From contig CM050654.1 in the NCBI GenBank assembly GCA_027574665.1, positions 23,132,222 to 23,196,221 on the forward strand: DNA of 64,000 nt, read 5' to 3'. Both the position numbers and the translations under genes were made by a program. The first letter of the stretch is position 1. The number at the start of each line of letters is the position of its first letter. The stretch comes from Rhynochetos jubatus. Its lineage: Eukaryota; Chordata; Aves; Eurypygiformes; Rhynochetidae. Under the pieces are notes generated by a model, which was not told the origin of the DNA, ran no database searches, and saw nothing but the letters and a program-made list of their open reading frames with translations. Positions 1 to 10,700 of this stretch are shown piece after piece.

Positions 1-1150
1 ATAGGGAAAAAAAAAAGTTTATTTTGCCATTATTAAAAAAATGACAGGACAACCAAAAAGGTGTCCACCTTAACATCATTTGAGTATGCACTTAGCAGCA
101 GTCTATAACTATTTTATATGAACTTTAAAGTGCTGAATAATCCCATAAAGTTTTTACCTTTATTTTATTGGTACCTGCTACTTTTTGTGTTATGTGTCTA
201 ATGCCAATGAAAAGATTTTGCATGAATCACATGAAGTTTTATTTTACTGTTCACATAAAAAAGCTTTCTAATATCTTTTAATAGCAGGATTTTGTATATG
301 AATTATATCACAGTCAGCATGCATTATTCTGAACTCTAGTTTCTAGACCAGAAAGCCATGTTTCAATTGGCATTAAAATTGACTTGGTGAACGAATGACT
401 ACAGAGACTGGCCAGGTTATCCTGCAGCAGTTAGAAGATGGCAGAACACAGAGTTGTGACATCACGTTTTAGTATATATTTAAGTGAGTAACATGGTAAA
501 AATTATTCATAGGGAATTTTTTATTTACTTATGTATTTCTTTTAACATGATAACTGAACAAGAAGTGAGGAATTACGATGTGGAAGGTATAAAATATTTC
601 ACCAGCAACCAAAACCTACAGGGACATTTCAGTTTTCATGCAGAAGGAAAGCATGGTGAAAGACTTCTTAGCCACAAAGACGAATTAAGTTGCTCTAATT
701 AAGATTACTAATAACCTTTTTAGTATCCTGCACTTCTTGAAAGCATTTTAAGCTTCAAAAAAGCCTAGCTTCTCCTCATATATGATGACAAATAAAGGTT
801 GCAGTTTATCCAGGTCTGTCATGTTATGTCACTGAAAGCCAATGGGTGAAGTGACAGCAGGTTTCTCAGTTAAAAGGGAGTCAGTACTGTTCTACAAATA
901 AGAACTAATTGCTTTGGGAAGTTTTAGAGTGTTTGCAAATAGTTTCACTTGTGAATTCTTAACTCAGGCCATAATATCCTGTTTTTCTCCTCCCCTAAAA
1001 AGCACCAGACAAGCATAATTGCACACTAACTTACCTGACAGGTTGGCTGATAGCGCCAGTCAGCAACCACTGAAATGATCCAGACCACTAACTTTATGGA
1101 ATAAGGAAAGCTATAGAATAACTTAGTGTTAACATACTCATCCAAATTAT
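1..1150. other. AT-rich noncoding stretch
   Basis: I see no coding signal, RNA gene or repeat family in this stretch. Open frames are short and low in complexity. It ends at a sharp rise in GC content near position 1150. Confidence 0.6.
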
Positions 1151-1790
1151 CCACAGGACATCATGGGAGCTGTGGCCAGTGCTGCCTATCCCTGGCAGGG
1201 CACAGGAGAGGGGCAGTGTGAGGATGGGGAAACCACCCTGCGGCCCTGGGCCCATCTCCATTCACTCCCGGTGTCCGCCCAGCCCAGGCACTCACCTTCT
1301 TGCCACCCAGGGCTTCGAAGTGACTCCGCAGCTCCTCCACAGTGATGGGGAAGGGCTTGATCTGCTGAGGGCCACCTAGGGTCTCCTCCTTGAACACATC
1401 TGCCCTCCTGTTGTCTGCTGGCACTTTTTCCATGGTGCTGCTGCAGCTCATATTACCCCACGCCAGGGACTGTGGGGCTGGTGAGCACTGGAGTGTCAGG
1501 CCAGGTCTTGTAGCATTGATGGACTCCCATCTCTGCTTGAGGAGCTCCACGGAGCCTTTCTGCAGGGGAAAGTCTGCCAGCTCCAGCATGCCCTGCCAAT
1601 GAAACATGTACCTGGGGTCAGAGACAGGCAGCACTGTGCTGGCATAGGGCACCGTGGGATGGCTGGAGAGCCCTTGTGGGTGATGGGACAGGGCAGGGCA
1701 CAAGCTGGCAGCTGGGACAGAAGCCACTTCCCAATGCAAAGTGAGATCCAGTAAGACCAGATCCAATAAGGGTCAGTGAAAGGGTTCTGT
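1150..1790. other. Compact GC-rich block in AT-rich DNA
   Basis: About 640 bases are clearly richer in G and C than either flank and hold about eight CpGs, which are rare nearby. Several frames on both strands stay open through it, as expected from GC content alone. Inside it lies a minus-strand exon candidate with matched splice sites (1296-1592). The exon's intron-like flanks share the high GC, while the DNA beyond does not. This fits either a conserved exon with its immediate introns or a gene fragment copied here at DNA level. There is no poly-A tail, and I see no clear flanking duplication, which argues against an ordinary processed retrocopy. The right edge has an imperfect direct repeat, AGATCCA-TAAG, at about 1745-1771. 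Confidence 0.6.
1296..1592 (-). CDS. Candidate orphan exon, 99 codons, product uncertain
   Basis: Read on the minus strand, a good acceptor (TTGGCAG) precedes GGC-ATG-CTG-GAG at 1592, and a consensus donor (AAG then GTGAGTG) follows 1296. The enclosed 297 bases are exactly 99 codons with no stop, so the exon is symmetric, phase 0 at both ends. The peptide begins GMLELADFPLQKGSVELLKQ, continues RWES, and ends with an ITVEELRSHFEALGGKK segment. The KGSVELLKQRWES core loosely resembles the KG-x(4)-LKKKWE motif of the actin-binding EPLIN/LIMA1 family, and EELRSHFE resembles short helices in Xin/LIM-type actin-binding proteins. That is a resemblance from memory only. No LIM domain and no partner exon is visible here. 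It could be a live exon of a gene extending past the left edge, or a captured fragment. Confidence 0.35.
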
Positions 1791-1849
1791 GTGTTCATAC
1801 AGCAGGAATATGTTAATTAAAGAGAGAATGAAGGGTGATGTTTAAATAT

Positions 1850-1855
1850 TTTATT
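1850..1855 (-). terminator. AATAAA polyadenylation signal candidate
   Basis: On the minus strand AATAAA lies about 85 bases past the TAG that closes the frame at 1941-2225. Alone this hexamer is common in AT-rich DNA. It matters only because it follows a protein-like frame at a normal distance. Confidence 0.2.
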
Positions 1856-1940
1856 CTTAAGCTTGCCAGCAGAATTGCTGTCTATCATGAATGGAAAAGC
1901 AGCAAGCACACAATTAGGGAGAATTTCAAACAAAGTGAGG

Positions 1941-2371
1941 CTAATGAATAAGTGCCTGGTAATCAGTGTGTGCTGCAGCGAAAGGTGTTGTGAGAGGTGA
2001 CTGCTGGTTTCTTTTAGTTTGATACAGCTGTCGGTATTGTGGATTGAGACACAGCACTTTAATGCAGCTAGGAGACAGAAGGGCTACTGCCTTAGCTGTG
2101 AGAGTACTTGGATAGTCTGGAAACAAATGCCGGTACATTGCTCCTAATTGCGCTGTAACTCTTCTGGCAGGTAAATTACTAAGTGCTGATATCAAATCTT
2201 TCTGATCAGTTAACTGAGTTCTCACACAGGCTTATTCCATCTTTCTTACAGTATACTTGGGAAGGAAAATTGCCATTCTGTCATTTTGCACCAGCTGCTG
2301 AAATCTGCTAACCCTTTCCTGAGATCAGCTCCCAAGAGGTTTGATTTTTGAAGTTTTTCTGTCCTGTGGAA
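1941..2371 (-). pseudogene. Possible decayed coding remnant, unidentified
   Basis: The minus strand between 2225 and 1941 encodes about 94 open codons with varied, protein-like composition (it contains LPARRVTAQLGAMYRHLFPD) and closes with TAG. Upstream, another frame from about 2370 also reads protein-like (it contains LADFSSWCKMTEWQFSF), but it hits TAA near 2253 and must shift frame to join the first. A pyrimidine-rich acceptor-like TATTTTCCACAG sits just before it at about 2371. This could be the relic of a terminal exon with one stop and one frameshift, followed by AATAAA. I do not recognise the protein. Frames of this length are expected by chance in this much DNA, so the call rests on composition and context only. 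Confidence 0.22.
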
Positions 2372-3805
2372 AATACTCAAATGTAATTTTTCATCTCTTA
2401 TTGAAAATCAATTTGAGTAGAAAGAACATATGTTTAAAACAGTAAAGAGAAATAAATGTTAACAAGAACTGAGACTCAACTACTAGCTAAAATTCATTAG
2501 CCCTTGAGTTTGTTATATGTTTAACTATCCCTTAATGTGCTTACTGAGTTTAAGTCTGCATTGTTGGGAGCTGGGTTCGAGGGCTTTTTTGAGTCAATTT
2601 TAAATCAGAATTAGTGTGGTCTGTAGTATTTTGCTTAGGAGGAAAAAACACAGGAGAAGCACTGGGTATTTGATGCACTTCAAGAATGTTTTTAAAAATA
2701 AACTCAAGGTCCACCTTCTTTGAACAAAACAGGAAAGAGTTTCTTAGCTTACAGCTTTCACCTTCTTTCCAACCAGAAATTGGCCCAAGACTTGTCTCTC
2801 CTTTAGCTTTTTTGGCAGTACTAGGCTGTGACTGTGGCTAATGTCCTAGTTCCCCTTGACTGATGCAAGCTGTCTCCTATGCTCTCCCCTTCCTTCCCCT
2901 GCTACTTGTGCCTGTTGTTCTAAGCTGTCTGGTTCCATCAAGGATCCTAAATGAGTCTGACTCTTAACCCAAAATGAAGAACAGCTGTTAAATTCACCAG
3001 TTGCAAGAATATTCAACCTAACTCACAGCTGTATGTCAGAAATACTCCTGATTTACACTGCATTCAAGGATTGACTTCAGACTGTGAAGCAGGCTTTTCC
3101 TAATTCAGGTGAGTGTGACTATGCAATATCCACATTGTTCTACATTTTGCTTCATTGCTGGTGGGTTCTTTTGGTGATTTCAGTGTTTTTTAGGGTAGTT
3201 GGAATGTTGTCATTCAAAAATAGTCTGGAGCTTACCTTTCCAGAAGAGAGGTATCATTGTAACATCTGCATTTGTATCAGGAGTAAATTTGAATGTAGGT
3301 CTAAACCTGACTTTAAGCCACCTTCTAAAGATATATTTTAATAAATGTCTCTCTCTGAAACTTGAGGGAAACTAAACACAAAAAAAATCCAAACTAGAAT
3401 CTGGTGTGTCCTAGAGGTCATTTGAGGCTTTCAAACTTTGTTACTGCGATCTCCAAACCTGGTCCCTTATCTTCTAATTTCCTTCCCTACCTGTTCACGG
3501 TAGTTTAAAATCACTGTAGAATACTCATGGGAATTTCAATTTAAATATTTGATGAATACAGCATCTCTAAAATTGTCAGTTATTTTAGTTGTTTCTTGAG
3601 CTTTGTAGAGGAGCCTTAGCCTTTATGAAAATGTAGGAAGAAAATAGAGGAAATAAGAAAAGCTCAGATTTGGACTTAGACTTAAATCATAATTATCACC
3701 TCATACTGGCTCTGCTTGCTGTAGTTTCTAACTTTTACTGGCCACCTGTAATATTATCTTATTTAAGTGAAGGATAGAACAGATATTGTTGCTTTTATCA
3801 AGTGT
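2372..3805. other. Noncoding stretch
   Basis: No gene is visible. Near 3039-3065 the phrase ACTCCTGATTTACACTG recalls a short repeat common in reptile and bird DNA, but the match is too short to call. Confidence 0.5.
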
Positions 3806-3834
3806 TGGTTGGTTTTTTGGTGGTGGTGGTGGTT
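3806..3834 (+). repeat. TTGG/TGG simple repeat
   Basis: A T/G-only tract starts with TTGG units, passes through a T run and ends in about five TGG units. It gives a run of tryptophans in one frame, which should not be read as protein. Confidence 0.75.
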
Positions 3835-5194
3835 TATTTTTTTGGTATCCACTATTTTTAGCTCTCAGCTATCTGGCTATATTTGTCCTCTGGCCTATTC
3901 ATTTCCTTCCCAAACTTATCTTGATTTATTCTCTCATAGTGACAATAAACTTACTACAGTATCCAATTTGCTGAAATTGCAGGCAAATTCACATTGGTAG
4001 GTCTGTGACTATCCTCTTCCTAAGAGCTGCAGAATAGCAGCCTGCCCATGCATGGACTTGTGGCAAGGCAGAGCAGGGTCTGTTACACTCATGTTTTCAG
4101 TCCCATTGCACCAAACCCCTGCTCATAACAGTCAAAAAACAGCCTGTAAAAACGGACAACGTATTTAAAAACAATTATCAATGTGCTAGGATAAAGGGGT
4201 CAGCCAGGGCAAAACGCTGCAGGGAGCATGCCCTCTCATTTTCCTTGGTTCAGGAGCCTCAAGTGTGCTGATGTGGCCAAAACTGATGTGTTGGAGAGAG
4301 GAAGCTTGTGGTACCAAACAAGTTAGCCAGTGAGCAGTCATTCTGGCAGAAATCGATGGTGGAATTTTTGTGAAGGAACTACCAAAAATGCTATATATCC
4401 TTCAAAAGTAGGTCTTGGAGAAAGCTACCTATAAACCTTTAGCATGAATGTGTCTGTTTTATGATGTTTGTGATAGTACAGCATTCAAACACTGCAATCA
4501 GACTGTAGGTTTTACTTTTTACATGTTTCTTCTCTGTGGTCTTTTAGATCTCTCTCCCACCGATTTCATGAAAGGTCTGTGGTAATTCTGCATTGCATAT
4601 AATAAATCTGATAAATGCATACTTTTTCCTGAGCAAAAAGCTATAGGAAGGCCTGTAGATTTTGTAGTGTCATGAATTGCAGTATCCAGTAAATTTCAGG
4701 GTTTTTTCAGATGCAGAGTTGTTGATAAATCTGTCTTCACAGTAGCATCATTGAAATGCTATTTTTCTTCTTGCACTGTAAATGAGATAAGCTCTCTTGT
4801 ACTGTTCACAGACTATTCAATTGGTAGGTGAACATATTTATGCAACTAATTAAAAGAGCTGTTGAGAAAAACCGTATCAGTTCCGGTCTGTATTCTTTTG
4901 CCAAAATGGCTACCTGTATTTTCATTATATTCTTGCTATCTTATGTTTTTCTTACATGTAAACTTTCCTTTGTTCACTAGCAAACAAGTAAATAGAAATT
5001 GTAAAAATAGTAAACTGATACAGGGTATTTGTAGAACTATTTGTGAATAGTGTTGCTATGTTCATTTAGCTGTATCCCCATGGGATGGCATAATTATGCA
5101 TATTGTACTGGTGAGTCCTATCCTGACAGTAGAAAACAGTCTGTTGTCAGTTGCCATTTGCCATTGCATATTGAGCTGGATTTCCTTCTCAATT
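3835..5194. other. Noncoding stretch
   Basis: Unremarkable AT-rich DNA with no coding signal or recognisable repeat. GC rises slightly at 4020-4290 without any feature I can name. Confidence 0.5.
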
Positions 5195-5278
5195 AAAAAA
5201 AAAAAACCAACAGCCAACCAACCAAAACCACCAAAAAACCAAACACAACAACAGAAAATCTCAAAACCCCAAACAAAA
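5195..5278 (+). repeat. A/C-only low-complexity tract
   Basis: It begins with an A run of 12, then about 70 bases made almost only of A and C (CCAA, CAAA and ACCA units). One strand is nearly free of G and T. Similar tracts occur at 41874 and 56236. Open frames through it give a Lys/Pro/Gln/Thr-rich peptide that is not a gene. Confidence 0.8.
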
Positions 5279-5658
5279 TTCTTTTGAGGACAGGATTTGA
5301 GAAGACCTTTCCATGATCTCCCATACTACTTCATCTAGCTCTTGCCTCTGACATCTCCTCTTCTATCCCACCATGGATGTCTGGTTCCAGTTAATCTGCA
5401 CTGTCGGGAATTCCTGGCATGAGGATCCATAGGCCATCTTGGGATAAATTATGACAGAAGGACATGTTGCAAATGAAGACTGTCTCTCATTCAACCCAGT
5501 GTGTTTTCCAAACCATTAAAGAACAACCCCCAGGATTCAGAGGAGGCTACAGAACAAAAAGCAGCTGTCCCCTTAGTTTATGGCAGTGCTGGGAAGGGAG
5601 GTAGGGGGATGAAAGAGGGGACCAGTAGCTGTCTAAGTTCTCCTCTAAATCTAGTCAA
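5279..5658. other. Noncoding stretch
   Basis: No gene or repeat family recognised. It lies between the A/C tract and a CR1 tail. Confidence 0.4.
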
Positions 5659-5800
5659 TAATAGAATAAAATAGCTCAGTTGGAAGGGATCTACAAGAAT
5701 CATCTAGTCCAACTGCAATATTCACTGGCCACTTTACTAAATAATCTCCTCTAAGGACTCTTTAAATGTGCGCATGATAGCTAGGCGCACACTTCTGACA
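5659..5800 (-). mobile_element. CR1 LINE 3'-end fragment
   Basis: The plus strand reads AATAGAATAAAATAGCTCAG, then TTGGAAGGGATCTACAAGAATCATCTAGTCCAACTG in two overlapping parts. This is the complement of the conserved CR1 3' UTR, so the element lies on the minus strand with its tail at about 5659. Similarity fades after the CTCTAAGGACTCTTTAAATG segment, so the 5' limit is approximate. The fragment is strongly 5'-truncated, as most CR1 copies are, and has no coding capacity. Confidence 0.8.
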
Positions 5801-7737
5801 GTTGCCTGAAAAGCTTGCAGTTTCGTCTGCAGGTAAGCAGAGCCTTAAGTATCTGTAGCATTTCTTCATTTACATTTCAGACACTTCTTAACAAAAGCAG
5901 CTCAGACAAGTTTATGAAAAGAGCCAAAAGAGTTCTTGATTACTACAAAATGTAAATCGCTTCCAAATTCCTAGTCTTATTTTGAGAAAATAAATTAACT
6001 TTTGCTGTCATTTAACATGCCAACCTTTATCCTGATACAAACATGCGTAGCTGAATAATAAAACTTTAAGAAATCTCATTTCAGCTTTCAATTATGGCAG
6101 AACCCTATTCTAGAAAATGTAACAAGGTTTCAGCATTTTGAGGTGAATCATGCTAGAACACTAATTCTTATATCTTACCAGCAAAGTCAACACGTCTTCT
6201 GATCTGAGAGGACTAGAAAGTGCATTATTCATATTCATGGCACTTGAGGAAAGGCATGCTTATTTTTTTTCCTTTTATCCCCTCATTCTCATTATTAGAA
6301 GAGCAGTATCAGGCGCTGAACTCTACCATCTATTAAAAAAAAAAAAAAGGCAGCATTAAATTGCATATTCGTACTGAGTTTATCTTACCGCTGTAGTCTT
6401 CTCAAAGTTTTCCATTTGTGACTCCACTGCACTCATTGTGTACCTGTTTAAAGGAAGAGAAATGTAAACATTCCCTAATTCGTTGGTCTAATTTGACTAA
6501 CGCACATGAAGCCTCATAGACACAAGTCTGTTGGTAGTTACAAGACACCAAATCTCTTAGGTGCTTGCCTTGCTAATGTATTATTTAGTGAGGCATGGAG
6601 GTAAAGTATGCTTTCTGCCATACCTCTGGCTGTGCTGCGTGTGCTCACCTTACACTGCTTAGCAGTGGCAAAGGCTGGAGGCAACAGCTTTTGTTTCAGT
6701 GCTCTCTGGCAGGAGACAAAGCACGTTCCAGTAAAAAATAGTTGGTTTGTAAGTACTTAGGAAAGGTTTGGAGAAAAAGTACAATTGATGTCATAAGTCA
6801 AACAGGTAAGAAAGTACTTTGTACGTTGAGTATCATTCAGACCATGTAATGATGTCACATTCCAATGCAGCTTGTTTTCTAAATAATAAACACAAATGCT
6901 TTTCAAGGGTTTCATTGTGGACCAAAAGTCCATATTATAATCATACAGCACAAAAAGGGAGAAGGATCTTCCAAGATCTTCCTCTCCCCTTCATTCTGAT
7001 TTCATTTGCTATGTTACTGGGCTGTTACTTTCTCTTTTTTCTCCTCCCTGTCCCCCAGTCCCAAATCTGTAATCAAATTGGTTAATCTCTAGAAGCTTTT
7101 GACCTTTCTAGCTATTTTTCCCATCAAGGGAATTACCATAGCATGGTGCTAGTATTGCAATCTACACTGCTTATTGGCTAGAACAAATTATTTCAAAGAA
7201 AGAAATACACATAAAATGAGTAATTTTAGATCCTAAAACTTGTTAAGCGCAAGTAACTTGGCAGTTGAGGAAGATACTCCTGCTTAGTTTAAAAGATCCT
7301 GAAAACTTAGAATCTGATGCATGAGCCAAGCATCTGATAACGGCAATGCTGACATCTCTTTACCTTTTAATAGAGAATGGTAATTATATCACAAATGCTG
7401 AGAAGCATCACTTTCCACTCATGGCAAGCTGTGCATTTCCATCCCCTCTTACATGTTTGTGGGAAGTCAGGCACAAGTATTTACCGGCGCATAGCTTCCA
7501 CTTAAAAAGTCCTTTACAGCTAACCTTAAGTGGTCAGAAAATTGGATGGTTATGACACACCAGCATTTGTATTACAAACCATAAATAAATTAAAAAGTAC
7601 TTCTAGTATTTAGGCCTTTATTAAATACTGACTGTTGCTTTAAAATCCCTTTAAGCAATATTTGGCGCTTCAGACTCTAGATAGATGAATAGCAACAGTG
7701 AATGTTTACAAGCTCCTTTTGTGGCCTAGTTTAGAGT
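5801..7737. other. Noncoding stretch
   Basis: AT-rich DNA with an A14 run at 6335-6348. No coding region or repeat family is recognised. Confidence 0.5.
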
Positions 7738-7795
7738 TGCAGAATAATTTCTCTTGTCAAGGACCTCTGTAGGTCCTCTAGTCCTAACTCCTTTT
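7738..7795 (-). mobile_element. Probable decayed CR1 3'-end fragment
   Basis: The plus-strand text TTGCAGAATAATTTCTCTTG followed by TCAAGGACCTCTGTAGGTCCTCTAGTCCTAACTCC (quoted in two overlapping parts) follows the layout of a minus-strand CR1 tail: an agaat tail, a ggacctct block, then a tctagtcc-aac block. Several differences make it an old copy. The next 270 bases (to about 8070) are somewhat GC-rich and might be more of the same element, but I cannot recognise them. Confidence 0.45.
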
Positions 7796-10700
7796 TTTCT
7801 CCTCCTATACAGCTGTGTCTGTTCCCAGTTTACATCTTTTCACTGTCTTTGAGAGTGTTCTCTGTCCACATCTCCCCTCATTGCACAGCAGCAGGTGAAA
7901 GCACAGTCCAGAGGTGCTCTACCTTCTGACTTGCCCATTGCCACTGTGGGTAGACACAGCTGATCCCCGGTTGCTGGGCCACCATCTCCATGGCTGGGCA
8001 TATGCAAGTCAGCACAACCAACCTGGACTCCCAGAACTTTTCCAAGGAGACCAGCCATGAGCATGCAGGGAAGAACCTGTTCTGTAACCTCTCCCCAGAT
8101 GACTTGGTGTCCTTAGAGACATGTTTTTGGGAGGACTATTCAGTAGAAAATAAAAATAACCAAATATAGACACCACCTGTTTTCATTGTTACTCTCAGAT
8201 TCTCTCTTATAGCCAACTGGGCAGAAGTGTTGAACCAGAACCAGTTCTGGTGTGCTATGCTTGGTTTTCTTTGAATAACACTTGGTTTTCTTTTTCTCTT
8301 TCTGTAGTATAATTGAGATTTTTCTGACTTTCAGGCTAAACCTCATTGTCCAATAGCAAGTTTAAAGGACTCTTCAGCTAAGTACAGGGTATACTGAGGG
8401 TACCTTCTTGCATCCACTCTTGTGCCACATGTTTTGTAACTCATAAAAATGACGTGAAATCTTACTTTAAGAACTGCAGTCTATGAAATGTACAAAATAA
8501 CAGTCATTTTAAATACCTATGAAATACTGTGTTTTTTCCCCCTCAACCTTTGAAATACTACAAAGCTTATACTGGAATAAAACCTACTATGCTGAAAGTT
8601 CATTATACCTCACCCATTCTTCAGTCTAGTGATTAATCAAAGAGGGCTAAATCTGTGTACAGAATCTCTGCTATCCTGCCCTCGACAGTTATTTATATTT
8701 CTGTGTAGTTGTTACATGGGATTGACAAATCACCACGCAGGATTTTTTCCCCTCTCAAGTTTGGTCATGGCTAAATGACTACAGTACAACAGAAAATTAG
8801 GCCGTTTGTTTCATGGTGTGCTTTAAAGTGAGCGTTCAGAAAGCTCATGGTGCGTATTGCTGGATGTGAAATCCCTGTCCTGAGACTCATCTATCTCATT
8901 TCTGTATCTCCATAATTCTTAACAACTCCCCCAGTTCTGTCCTTGTGAACTAGTAGGACACTCATACGTATATCCTATAACTGAACAGTTACTGCTGTAA
9001 CTATAGAGGAATTTATTGCATTTAGCTTTGGCTTTAGAAAATCTGTTTAATCTCTTCTAAACATTTTTTTTTAATTTAGAACTGTTTTAAAATGAGAATT
9101 CGCTTGATTACTAGCTGCTTATCATCATCGCTAATAACTTACTTAAAGTCATTGTGAGGCTATTTGATGTACACTACAGTCCTCTGGAAGTAGTTTTTTT
9201 TGGTTAACCTATTTGTAAATGGAAAATTCAGAGAGAAATCCTAGTTACTCCTCTTTGCTCCTATAGAGAGAATTGGGAAAAGAAGGTAGAAGTTTGTAAT
9301 TATAATGACATAACTGGAATTAATGAAGACACTTAGTACTCATAGATACATTAAAAAGTGATCCAGAGATACACAGTACCTGTCTACATTGGGGTACCAT
9401 CTGTTCTGTGTTTGTATATGACTAACAGCTAATAAATGTCCTTGGGAATATATGCAGGGGGAGCGCAGAGTGGGGAAAAAAAAAAAGGTTTTTAATGTTG
9501 AGTTTTAACCAAAGACCTGTTTCTGGAGCCTAAATAATTATTACTGAGTTAGGTGATGTATTTCAGAATAGCATTCTGCTTTTTTCTATGCAGACAGAGC
9601 CAGTGAAACAGATTTTATAAGGATTTTATAATCTTGTCACTTTAGCCAGTGTTCTGGGAGCTCTGAATTGCAGCCACATGTAACTGTTTATGGCTTCATC
9701 TTGGCAGGAATATATGAATTAGCACAGAAAGCAGTATTGTTTTGTGAACATGTGAACAGAGCAAGCTTCAGCAACAGGCATTAAATGTCTGGGTGAAATT
9801 CCCAGGATCATGGCATGATTCACTCAAATTGGATAACTCTTTAATTGGTCGGTTATTTTCAAATGGAAAAATTGTATCTGGCTAGCTTGTTGGTAAGAAT
9901 GTGTTATGACTATGTTAATAATGATTCCATTATTATAATTCAACTAAAATAACCCTTATGTGACTTCAAGGGACAGTAGCATCCATTAAAACACTGCTGA
10001 TGACAGTGGATGGTCACCCCTCTAACTCTAGAGAGCAAAGATCACTGTGCTTAATCAGCCACCCTCCATTACAGAGACAAACATTTAGGACACCTTAATC
10101 TTGCTCTTTATATCTCTCAAGAATGACTGGTGACAGGCCGTATGGCAATTCTCAGCATGGTGGGTTTTAGCATTATACTGCTCTGAGTCAGCAAGGAGCT
10201 TCAGGCTGAGGGATCATGAAACAAGGATATTTCAGTTATGTCTACCATCTTTCTGATTCTATCATGAGAAGGTCTTCTTGTGAAGTTTTCCACATGAAAG
10301 ACAGTATTATGGAACCATATTGTTAAAATATTTCTCTTCTTCTAATAGGTAGTGTTTGCCATATGCCTTCATATAGGAAACCAAAGATTTCAGTGTGGCA
10401 GTTATGATTATTGGTAATATATGAATAATAATTATTATTAAATCACATTATTATTAGGAACATAAGAATATCTTCTAGAAGCATCTTGCATTTGTTCTCT
10501 CTGTAGTTCAGTACTTGCTTTCTGGGCAATATTAAATTTACCATTCTTTTACTCTGATGTGGTACAAAGGGTCATTATTTTCTTGTTCTGTTGCAAAAAT
10601 TAATTTCTTTCTTCTCTAGCGTTTAGAGTTTATATAAGATTCTTGCATTTTCTATACATTGTGATCAGTACATCTTCATAATTCAGAGTGGTTTAACCCT

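Noticed and set aside
2567-2590. GGGTTCGAGGGC, resembling a tRNA T-loop
   Set aside because: No acceptor stem, D arm or anticodon arm can be placed around it.
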